Assembly: GCA_038503035.1 (NCBI GenBank)
Contig: JAVSML010001155.1
Coordinates: 574,877 to 638,876, forward strand
Origin: Crocodylus rhombifer
Taxonomy: Eukaryota > Chordata > Crocodylia > Crocodylidae
Reading direction: 5' to 3'
Length of the DNA stretch: 64,000 nucleotides
Shown here: positions 53,878 to 64,000 of the stretch, piece by piece
Position numbering within the stretch: position 1 is the stretch's first letter
Layout: the number at the start of each line of letters is the position of its first letter
Program-made: the position numbers and the translations under genes
Notes under the pieces: generated by a model
The model's input: the letters and a program-made list of their open reading frames with translations, nothing else
The model's database searches: none
What the model was told of the DNA's origin: nothing

Positions 53878-54146
53878 AGTGATTTTCAACCAGGGTGTTG
53901 GGGTACTCTGAGGTGCCGTGAGAGCCTTTGAAGGATGCCGCAGGAAGTGTGAGGAGATAAGCGGATAAGGTCGGCTCAGGCTTTCCTTGCCTGGCTGCAA
54001 GGCACCCCGCCCCCACTGCCAACTCCTCCTTAAGAAGATAAGCATGGTAAATTAGTTTTTAAAATGGGGTGCTGCTCAGTTCACAGAAATGATGCCTCAA
54101 CTCTGATTAAGGGTGCCTTAAGTCTAAAAAGGTTCAGAACCACCGT
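53878..54146 (+). mobile_element. hAT-type miniature transposon, 'gtgccttgagatcc' family, copy C
   Basis: Starts gtgattttcaaccagg and ends aaaaaggttcagaaccaccg. The interior keeps gaggtgccgtgagagccttt and agggtgccttaagtctaaaa, diverged from copy B. A possible duplication is agtctaag before and ggtctaag after; boundaries are uncertain by a few bases. The middle is replaced by a GC-rich segment. Confidence 0.75.
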
Positions 54147-54939
54147 GGTCTAAGGGTATGTCTATATTTTACAAGAGTCTGAGCACTCAGCCTGATTACA
54201 TATCTTCTCACAGCAAAGCCATACTGGGTTCATAGTTCATATACTTACCATTTTGAGATCTAGGAGCATGTACCACAGGTCTTTGTGCTTATGTGCTCTG
54301 GGATTCCATCCTCATTAGTTGTATTTAATTGATGGAGATTTTATTTGTCCACTGGGGGAGGTTGTGAGGTAGGTGCCAGAGTGCTATCAGCTTTCTGTCG
54401 TGTGTCTTTATAGCAAAGTGGGCAGATTCCAGCCTGAGGTAAATGACAGCTTGGGCTTTAACCCATACCCTCGGCCGTGTAAGTAGTCATGGTTTCAAAG
54501 GGCAAAGACAACAGGGTTTGAGAGTCTTGATCATGGATGGTCAGAGTTTGCTAGCAAAACTTTGTGTAGGAGTGCAAGAGAAGATGTATGGCATATACAT
54601 ATCCGAAGAGGCAGACAGGATGACATCATTGGAAGTTTGTAAAGAAGATTGTGCTGAGGAAGGCCCATGGTTTCAAAACTGAAATGAAAACTGAAACAAA
54701 AGGCAAAGAGTTGAACTACTTTATCTGCTTCTGTGAAAACTAAAAAAGTGCTGTCATTTTCTAACCAGATGTAGATGAGAATATTTTGACTCCAAGGATT
54801 TAAGTTATTCATTGAGAGCTGTCTGGTACTTCTTGCACTGACTTTACTGGAGTTTTGGAAAGGAATATTTTCACCAGTTTACCATGCCAGTACCTCAATC
54901 TGTACAAAGTACATAGTTTATGCTTATTTTAATATACAG

Positions 54940-55350
54940 ACTGTGATGATAGGGACTGCACACAGTCCCTAAGTGCCCTGGAAAAACCTGGCCAACCTGG
55001 AATGAGTTGGGTGGGGAACCCTGGGAGAAAAGGGAAACTTACTGGCAGAGCTAGGAGAGTTGAAGCTGAGACCATGCACTGTAGCACTACCGCCGCAGTT
55101 TATAAACTCCCTATCAATCAAACTAGGTGGTGTCTGATGATGTCAGCCACCAGTGTCACCATGGGAGATTTAAAAGGCACCAGTGATGCTGGTGACAAGA
55201 AGGGGGGAACTGCTTTCAGGCCTGCAGAATCTGGGGCAGAGAAGGTCTTGGGGCACCAAGGCAGAGTGGGTCTAGGGCTACAAGAGCCCAATTAGCCTGG
55301 GGCAGAGAGGCCCCACTAGGATGAAGCTGGGACTACAGGTCCAGATGAAT
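54940..55350. other. Repeat-like GC-rich segment, unassigned (possible LTR fragment)
   Basis: Differs from its AT-rich surroundings. It includes a TATA-like gggagatttaaaaggcac (about 55162) and a purine-rich tail region. LTR-like features are suggestive only; no second LTR, primer-binding site or coding sequence was seen. Confidence 0.25.
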
Positions 55351-56637
55351 TTAGGGATCAGCTCACATAGGGAGTGAAGAAAATAACATAAATTCGACAA
55401 GGGCACCAAGCCCTGAATTGGTAGTTCCTCTGGAGTGGAAGTTTTTTCCTCCTCTTTGAACTGGTTTGATTTTTTTGAAAGGCAAGGGCACCAGTAATCC
55501 CCTCTCTAGGCCCACCATGGTGAGAAAATGCCTAGAGGATGGGGAACAGGAAGCTGGCCATAAAAGAACCAGGGAGGTGCCATCTGGCTCAGCCAGCAAT
55601 CCACTGAGGAAGTGGACATGGGACATTGGTGGATGAGTACAGAGACTGGATAAGGCTGAAGTTGCCGCAAGTGATACTAATGCATCAGTATCAATGGGTG
55701 GGGTGTAGGGGAGGTGGAGCTCCAATGTGGACTGCCTCAAACCCGTGAGTACCCCTAGTGGGGACATCCATATGTATACCACCAAACTTCTCTTTAGAAT
55801 TCTATTAACATCAAGTTGTGGCAGGACAGTCGAGGGTGAAGAGCCTTCTTTGGGTAGTTTAGAGATCAGTTGCTGAACAGGCGAAGGCTTGACACAGAGG
55901 TATAAAAACAGAAACTAACAGTTCACCAGAGCTTCCAAGCTAGGCATAAACAACATGTTATGCAGAAGGAAACCAAACAAACACACAGCTGGTAGAAGCA
56001 ACTCCACTCTTGGCTCAATACGTAGTGTATGATATTAATTAGTAGAGGCACTTTGCCTACACTTGCTTAGTTGTTCCTAGGCTCATGAAGCAGCAGCCAT
56101 CCCTCAACTTTACCTCTTCACATCACTGAGTAAACACAGTGGAATTAGAAGTGCTTTCCTTTCTAACATTTCAAAGAGTGCAGGTCCCAATAAGCCTTTG
56201 ATTAGTGCTGGAATAAGGAAATTGAGACTTAGATTGCCCTTCACATAGGAGTGTGTACTCTGAAGAAGGAAATTTTTCCAAAACATCCTGTTGTTTTCAC
56301 TTCTCCGCAGTCATTAGGAATCGGAGAGCAGGTGCAGATTCTACAAATTAGCTTGAGTTCTACAGGTGCAGGGTCACATGCAGTGTTATGCTTCTCCCTC
56401 TGGTTATAGTTTTGTTGGCTATGGCTTCCTGCAGAACTCTTCTCGAAAATATTTCCCAGTTCAGAGAAGGTGCCAGCAAAAAATTAATGCAACTTAATCC
56501 TCACAGGAGGTGAGAGGCTTCATACTAGCTATGAATGGACTGCCCAGAGGAGTTTTCCATCTATTGACTCCTGTGAAATCCTATGAAATATGAATTTTCA
56601 TTTCTACCCAGGAGAACTTTTACAATCTTTTCTCCAA

Positions 56638-56790
56638 TGCCTGATGAAGGGTGTTTGTGCCTGAAAGCTTGCAATTAAAGAATTTTTTTTTGCAAAAATC
56701 TTGTTGGTCTAATAAAAGATGTCACCTCCACTACAAGTTCTGATTGTCTTTTCTCTAGACTAATATGGTTACAACCTGGATATCTAATGC
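56638..56790 (+). repeat. Dispersed repeat, 3' tail type, copy 3
   Basis: Reads cctgatgaagggtgtttgtg, cctgaaagcttgc, a T-run, then tgttggtctaataaaagatg, tcacctcc, and tctagactaatatggttac. This is the fullest copy of the family. Related sequence is very common in turtle and crocodile DNA. Class uncertain; Penelope-like tail suspected. Confidence 0.65.
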
Positions 56791-58350
56791 AACTTAAGGC
56801 TTTTTTCACTCGGCTTGCCAGTGTATAGGTGTCTACAACAAAGCACCCCAAGCATATGCCTCATGATCCTTCCACTTCCATTTCTTTCACTTCTTCCAGC
56901 TGGTTCCTACCACTTTTTACAAGGTCCAGAATGAATGTGATATAAATGTGGAGGTTGTTGCAAAGACACTCATCTCAGACTTTGGCTCTTCTGTGCATCA
57001 TGAGCCCCTTGTCTCCTGATTTTTAGAAGAGCATTCCCAACAGTGAGTTCATAATTGTTAAACTTCTTTTTAAATTAAGCTTTCTTATATTGACTTCAGA
57101 AGCAGAAAGTAGACAATTTCCAAAAATGCAATTTGTTAATGAGAATCAATAGTATAAGTGCTGGTAAGAGACTATGTTAAAATGATCAGAGGAAACAATT
57201 CTCAAAAATTTCAGGATTTTTCTGTTTGGAGCTCTGGAAAAGTTAGTCACTGCACAGTTGGACACAAGATCTTTTAAACCTTCTTTCAATATTTAAAATT
57301 TGTCTCAAAATGGTAGTTATTTGTGGACTGTCTCTCCCTTGGTTTGCTCTCTGAAGAGTTAAGGATCAATAGTGGTGGGTATCCACATCACGAAAAATAC
57401 CAGCAAATCTGGAAATAAATACCATATTTGTTTAAAATTTCAACAGAGATGACAAAACCCCCCCCAACCCAAGTGAACACGGTTTGAGCATCTTTGTCTG
57501 CCATTCAAGTGGTCCCTTTACGATGTGACGTAAGCTTCCTTAATGGTATTGCATGGCTAATTGTAGGCTACCGTTTTGTGCCTCTTTGGTGAATAACCAG
57601 ACAAATCAGTTTTTAGCTGCTCCTCTATCAGCCTTGTTTTTCCTCTCCAGGTAGAGAAAATGAATAGTCAACCTTATAAAGGAGTCGGGGCAGAGAATAC
57701 ATATACTTTTTATGTGCAGTGTTAGTACTCTTGAGTTGGGCACAGAAGAGGGAAAATTTCCTTGTATGTATTATAGCCCTACATGGAATATATCCTGGAG
57801 TGTGGAAGGCAGGAGGAATTTTGAAAAAAAGTGTTGCTGAAAGCTGCTTTTTGAGTTTGTGCTGTCCCTACCAAAGGTAAATTGAGGGGAACTTTCCTAG
57901 AGATCAGAATTGTAGCATAGTCATTTAGCTCCATTATAGACTTTTCTCAGAGCTTCCCAGTCCCCTGGAAAATCTCCTCAAATTCTTGGCTGTTTTGGTC
58001 CCCAGCTCCTTCAGTGAATGCCTTGACCTTGATAAAGCCCGGGGTTTGGCATACTTTTAAATGCAAATTAAGTACTATGTCATCATGCTATTACAAATGA
58101 AACTATTCGTTTCTGTTTGTTGTTTAGCTGTATATCTAGTTAGTTTATGACTTTAGTGGAAATAAACTCTTCATTGTAAGACATAAGTTTTCACTTCATG
58201 TGGTTTTCTTAAAGTGCTAATAGCACTATTTCTTGCGATATGCTGGCTTATGTGCCAGTGTCCAATTTAGAGGAAGAAAAGTCCCATTTGCTTTCAGTCT
58301 GACGGTCTATTCATCTTCAGTTCCAGAACTGTCCATTGTTCTTATATATT

Positions 58351-58369
58351 AAAAAAAAAAAAAAAAAAA
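58351..58369 (+). repeat. A19 homopolymer
   Basis: Nineteen A bases in AT-rich intron. Confidence 0.85.
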
Positions 58370-58631
58370 TCATCTGTGCTAGCAGTGAAGTTGTCATTTT
58401 CCTTGCCCGCTTTCTGGGGCATGCAGACTCCTGTAGTAGTATAATCCATTGTGTTTCTTATCTCCTTTCGCATATGGTAGGTGTTTTCCTGGCTTTTTTG
58501 TAATTGTCACAGTATGTGCAGCTTCTTATGCTGTTCTTGTTTGGCTTTCACGTTCAGCTTTCTTCTTCCAGGTTTCTCCTTCTGTACTCTGGATTCTTTG
58601 GAATCATGTCTGTAGTGTCCATTTTTTACAC

Positions 58632-58874
58632 CAATATTTCTCAACCTACTTAGACTTGAGGCAGCCCCCCCAAAAATGCCAGCTTTGACTCATTTCTTGG
58701 AAAAATAACAGAGCAATTCTGTTGCAAAGAACTCAGAAAGACCACAATAAGCCAGAAGGTTTTTGATGTTATGGATTCCTGTTTGAAATCTCTGGGTTTA
58801 TCATGTGAATCATGCACAAGTATTTGCATACCTAGTATTGTGCAACACCTTTAGAAGGATCTTGAGGATCACTG
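58632..58874 (-). mobile_element. hAT-type miniature transposon, 'gtgccttgagatcc' family, copy D (inverted)
   Basis: Reverse complement begins cagtgatcctcaagatcctt and continues gataaacccagagatttcaa, ggaatccataac, tgtggtctttctgagttctt, then ggcatttttggggggctgcc, ending ggttgagaaatattg. This follows copy B with a deletion near the start. No clear target duplication. Confidence 0.8.
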
Positions 58875-59332
58875 CTCTGCAAGCTCCTTTCAAGATGGGT
58901 ATGGGCCTCCCAGCAGTCTTTCTGATTTTTTTTTTTTTGTTCTGGATTGCAGTCACAATGATCTCTTCTCAGAGTCTCAGTTAGCTCCCTTCAACATTGC
59001 AAGATTGACTCTTAAACTGTAGATCAGTCACAAACCCTCCTTGAATTTCACTTTGCTATGCCCCACTCCAGGTAAAAACATTTCTCTCATGTTTCAGTGT
59101 TACTTGGAGGGATGAACTTATTTACTTCTCATAATATTGTTTTACAGTTGGCTGCTTCTGGCTGATTTGACTGAAAACTGTTAAATGTTACTGTAGCAAG
59201 TGCATGCAAACCTGCTTTTATAGGAATACCTTTTGATCATCTTCCTCATCTCTTGTGTCCCTCACTGTCTGAGATAATGAAGCAGCATTTCAATCTTTTG
59301 AAGTTGGCCTCCATATTTCTGGAGGTTCATAC

Positions 59333-59888
59333 TGGGGCTGTGCAGAGCTTTGGTTCCTGATTCGATTCAGCGGCCAAATTTGAATCGAATCAGGAGACCC
59401 TTTAATCTCTCTGAATCGATTCTGAGAGATTTGGAAAGATTTGGCAATTCAGACATAGATGGAGCTTTAAATGTTTTTTCTACATACCTCAAGGTACCAG
59501 GTGGCTCATAAACACTGCAGTGCTGGGGTGGATGGAACATCCCACAGCAGTGTGTGGGGCTCCCCAGCATGCTCGGCAGCAGACCTGGAAGTGGACCAGA
59601 AGTACTTCTGATCTACTTTTGGGCTTGCCACCAAGCATGCAGGGGGGCCCCCCATGCTCCTGTGGGTCACTCCATTCACCCCAGCATCGCAGCATTCACG
59701 AGCCACACCTAGCACCTCGAAGTATGTAGAAAAAACATTTAAATTCTCCAAATTGGCATCGAATCTTCAGTTTCGGATTCAGCCAAATCAATTGGGGACA
59801 ATGATCCAAATCAATGAATCAAATCACTGTTCCTGATTCAAGCCGAATTTCAATCCAAATTGACTATGGCCATCTTCACATCCCCCTA
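59333..59888. mobile_element. Long inverted-repeat (foldback) hAT-type element, 556 bp, with 8-bp target duplication
   Basis: Flanks are gttcatac (59325-59332) and gttcatat (59889-59896), 7 of 8 identical. Termini are tggggctgtgcagag and, in reverse, tagggggatgtgaaga. Arms match along most of the length: aatgttttttctacatac (59470) against gtatgtagaaaaaacatt (59722), and gctggggtggatgg (59522) against ccattcaccccagc (59672). The middle is an exact 14-bp palindrome, cagaagtacttctg (59597-59610). No coding capacity. Confidence 0.85.
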
Positions 59889-60419
59889 GTTCATATCTAA
59901 TGGAGTCTTTTTATGCACCACTCTTCACTCAGAATATTTCATTTTATTTTACCTTACACCTGGGTACTATGAGTTGTTCACTCTGAACCTAAAATGCTTG
60001 AAAGAGATCCTGTGTTACAGAGTCACAATTGCCTTTTTTTTAAACAAAATACTGGCATCTTCAGTGTGCTGTCTCTGGAGATCCTGTGTTTGGCAATCCA
60101 AACTATATTTAAAGGGAATGTGGTAGAGTCCCACTCAGTCCATTGGAAGGCTCCATCAGCTCTTCAGGGTTAGGAGGTCCTGTTCACTAGCCAACTGCCT
60201 CTGAAGTGACACTTTAAGCAATTTAGTGAGGCCAATCCTATGGAAAAGTCCTGGAAGATTCTTCAGATAGTTGTGCTGGAGGAAGGCATTCTAGCTTGAT
60301 GCTTCAATGGCAAGTTTCAGCCATGCATCTTTTAAAATATTACTATTTCTTATGAATTGTGGGGAAAGCATTTTTGTTCATTTGCTCATTTCTAATAGCC
60401 AAGGACCTACTCAGCATGC

Positions 60420-60830
60420 AAAATCGGGCACTGTTCCTAAAATGTGTGGGGGGGAAAAAGGTTTACAAAAAACAAAATGCTGGCTTCCCAGTGGGAACCA
60501 GCAGTCCTCATGGCCAAGCAGCCTGCTGAGGAGGCAGGACTGTTGGCACAAAGGGGAGCAGCCAAGATGGTTGCCACCCCAGCCCTTTGCTGCTGAGTGG
60601 CTGAGTGCTGCCTGTTGTGTGGCCCCACACCCTCCACCAATTGGTGGGGGGGGGAGACAGAGGCACATGATGGACAGCTTTTTCAGCCAATCAGTGGTGA
60701 GGGACAGCCCCCCTGGGGGCCCCCTCAGGCAGTCAGAGGCATGGCACCCTCTCCCCACAATAAGCCCACAAAAATGGTGGCTGGCCTTCCGCCCTGCCTA
60801 TGAAAGCGGCCACCTGCCTCCTTGATTTGG
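60420..60830. other. GC-rich segment, probable unclassified repeat
   Basis: GC-rich block in AT-rich intron with overlapping ORFs on both strands (60307-60825 + and 60411-60758 -), as in the foldback elements. It contains a palindromic ccaccaattggtgg near 60637. No long arms or target duplication could be established. Confidence 0.35.
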
Positions 60831-63800
60831 GTAGGTCCCTACTAATAGCTATTTCAAATATTGATTTTTGTTATTCATCTACATCTGGGTGAGGGAATGC
60901 AAACCTTGTAGATACATTGGTGTGTAATTTAGATACCTAACCTTGAAATAGGACATTACATATGCTGGTGATTATTGTGGCTCTACCTTTTGTAAACACA
61001 GTGACTGAACTCTAGTAAATGATTGACTCCATAGTTAGTAGAGCATCTTTTTCTAAACTGCTTTTTTGGGGGTAAACAGGCTACTTTTGCCTCTTTTGGA
61101 TGTGGATTACTTGCCTTCATACATATAGTTATTGAGAATTAAACAAGCTTTTGCATGCTCATTATTGCATTGTTTGAATTCAAGGCATTCAAAGGAATGG
61201 GAGATTTAATATACACTGACTCAAATTCAGAAGTTTGATAGTTCATTTAGCTGATAGCTCATTAAACTGGTTTAGCTGGTTTAAAAAGCAGGACCAGTCC
61301 ATGACGTACTGAACCAAATTCTGTGAGGTAAGCAACTAAGGTTCCTAGAGCTTGAATAATGGCTCAGATTCAAATAAGTACCTCCTAATTTTTTTAGTGT
61401 CAGTGTTATAAGGTTTAATACTCTTGAGGACATTATAACATCTTTCTAAACTCTGGGGCACTTTTCCACGTTAGAGCAGATGTTGTTGACCTGTTTTTTT
61501 GCAAACAAGTTACGTTAGCAGTGGGAATGGAATGTTGTAAACTTTCAATGGTCAATTAGCAAAGATTTATTTCCCAAGAGCCAGATTCACCTCTCACTCT
61601 GGCATAAATAAAGGAGAGAAATCAATGGCGTTGCACTCACTGACCTACATTTCTTGCTTGTTTTTATCAAAACATTTACTATTTTGAACAGAATCATAAC
61701 CAATGAATATACACTGTCTAGTTGGGCTTACCTGCAGTGCTTAGCTATGTACTTGGTTGGTTATACAAGGCAAATCAGCGGCCTTGAATATCTTTCAGGC
61801 TGCCTGCTTATTCCAAATGTTGCTCCTCTAAGGGTTTGTTTTGTTTTTCTTTTAAAAAGCACTTTAACTCTTTTGTTTGCATTCATAGAGAAAATGTGAT
61901 AGCCTCCTCATGAGGCTAGTGAGGATATCTGCATACTAATGTAAGGCTCATACTTTAAATATACACAGAGACATGGAATCCCTGTCCAAACTCTGAGGCT
62001 GTTTCTAAAGGTACACGGGCTCTTTGAATACATTTTGTGCACTGCACAGAAACAGCATATGAAAGCAGCTATTTCCAAAAAATATATATTGCACAGAAAT
62101 ATATTGAGTAATATGGTAGGATTTTTTTTTCAATTTTGCTTTTTTTTTTTTTACCTAGCATTAAAAAAAAGTGCGTGATGTGTTTTCATTTGTACTATAA
62201 GATCTAGTTTCAGACATGAACATAGATGTGGAATCCAGCATTTGCAGGAATGAAGTCCCATTAAGTTCATGTTATATGTCTTGACTTCAGGAAGGCTTGA
62301 TACCAGAACAAAGGTTCTCCAGTGTTAAGTGTGTGGTAGGATTTGGGATGAACAGCACACCATATAACGGTCTGAAACAGAGATCAGTTCTAAATATTTT
62401 CCTGTCTAGGAACTCTTCCACCACTTGAAATTGAGGAATGGGAGTTGAAACACTGATTGGTTGTTTCTATGCTGGTGGCCAAATGTTAGTTTACTGCTAA
62501 AGCATTTACACTAAATACATTTAGGGATATAGTAAGAGGAGCTTTCACAAATGCCTGCCCATGGCCTTATTTTATTCCTTCAGGAATTTAAAATCAGGAG
62601 TACAAACATTGCTTTTACTTCTTGACTTAGCTTTTTTAGTATGTGTGGAGGAAATGTTTGACAGTCATCAATAGAAGATTAAATCATTGATGGCTATTGA
62701 GATAAACTAAACACTTTTGTGTGTTGATGCTGGCATAGTAGGAACCTTTCCAAGATGTTTCAGGCCTCATTCTCTGGTTTGTTTAAGGGCAGGGAGTAAG
62801 GTCGCAAAGGAAATCAAACCCTGATGTGGAGAAATGAAACATGAGGCCTACTGACTTTTTAAAAACATTTTAAATAACATTCTCTAAGGTTTCATTTTAT
62901 ACTGAAGGCAGCTGTAATAAGTTTTGGAAGATGGTGTAAGGTTTCTATTAAAGAGAGCTCTTGCTTGCTGTTTTTGTACCTAAGCAAAGGAACGAGGGAG
63001 ATGGAATTAGAGCTTATTTAGTAGAAGGTGAGAACTGTTATAAGTTCTCTCCAGGACTATAAAATAGCAATTTATACATTCTACTGTAATTTACAGATTA
63101 AAAAATATTAAACTGTTCCTAGATCTTTTGAAAATTACACATGCAGCCATGGAATAATTTAATAATTGCAATACAAATGCACTTTTGCCACAAGAAAAAT
63201 AAGACTGCTGCTTTGTAGTGTGCTCCCAGTGTTGCGTCAGTGAATAAAAAATTCCCAGTAGATGTTTGCTGCATGCCAAATGTATTGGACTGCATGAAAG
63301 ATCCCATTGTTCAATGGGCATCATTATTTGCTATTACACTCACAATGTTTGCTTGTGGTACAATTTATTAGAAACTTGTACGTTTAAGAAAGAACACTTG
63401 ATTTAAAATTCAGTGTGTTTGGCTCGTAACATTCAACCTTTTATAATACATTGCCTCTATTCTATATCTAAATATTTAGCTCTGCTATTCTTTACTTATC
63501 TTGTAAACAAATGTTTTGAAGGGGGCTGGGCAGTTCAGGAAGGATCTTTTTCCTTTTAATTCATGGTTTCTAATCCATTGGTTCAGATTTGGTCTGGGTT
63601 AGTATAAATTGTAAATTTTTACCGTTTGAAAGCTATGGCCTCAATGCAGCAAGTTATTGGTTTTAGTCCAGTTGTGATGCTTTAGGTATCCACATCATAA
63701 GAAAATTATGACTTGAGCAGTGACCCATGGGTATGGAGAACATCCTGTGTTCCCTCCCAAAGTGGCTGTGGCTGTACGATCAGGAAGTTTGAGTTTCTCA

Positions 63801-64000
63801 TGTCTGTTCTACTCTGTGGGTAATTGGAAGACTTCAGCTTCCAGGGTTGTCACAATGACAATTTTCCCTTATACAAAACAAAGATGACATGTTTTTTGGT
63901 AGCTGTTCTGGTCAACCCATAAGCTCCGCTCCTAGCCAGTGGAGGACTTGGGAGTGGGGGGATCTGATCTTGTATCACTAATGTCAGTGAGCATTTTGCT

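Noticed and set aside
60307..60825. 172-codon plus-strand ORF
   Set aside because: Overlaps several minus-strand ORFs in a GC-rich repeat-like block; no recognisable domain.

Overview
The window is vertebrate genomic DNA carrying the 5' half of one gene on the + strand: FGFR2 (fibroblast growth factor receptor 2). Five exons were recognised by protein similarity, reading phase and splice sites. They are the start-codon exon (3577-3830), the first immunoglobulin exon (21908-22174), the acid-box exon (22757-22831) and the two exons of the second Ig domain (32283-32452 and 44632-44755). The spliced coding part is 754 nt (251 codons plus one base). It covers the signal peptide, Ig1, the acid box and Ig2. 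The next exon (Ig3, IIIa) was not found, so the window ends inside an intron of more than 19.2 kb. No second gene, tRNA, rRNA or CRISPR array was seen. Almost all listed open reading frames are chance frames in intron or transposon sequence.

The organism is very probably a crocodilian. The FGFR2 N terminus and acid box resemble the bird/reptile form. There is a CR1 LINE with a crocodile/turtle-like reverse transcriptase. Most telling, two minus-strand elements at 39065-39886 begin with sequence from the 5' end of U2 snRNA. SINEs with U1/U2 snRNA heads (SINEU) are known to me only from crocodilians.

Layout: 1-3576 is intron 1 (possibly near the first exon) with a CpG-rich patch and old repeats. 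3577-3830 is the start exon with a cluster of upstream ATGs. 3831-21907 (intron 2) carries GC-rich foldback elements, three hAT-type miniature transposons and a CT/AT microsatellite. 21908-22831 holds the Ig1 and acid-box exons, 582 bp apart. 22832-32282 (intron 4) is mostly unique, with a 22-base G run and a perfect hairpin. 32283-44755 holds the Ig2 exons around intron 5, which contains the mariner-like fragment, the two SINEU copies and a 1.9 kb CR1. 44756-64000 (intron 6) is rich in hAT-type and inverted-repeat elements, including a 556-bp element that is nearly one long inverted repeat with an 8-bp target duplication.

The main structural theme beyond the gene is inverted repetition. At least five elements fold back on themselves, and related repeats lie in opposite orientations in introns 1, 2 and 6. 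In the FGFR2 pre-mRNA these would form long double-stranded RNA, with possible effects on editing, back-splicing or splice choice. I saw no clear sign of an entirely new gene system.
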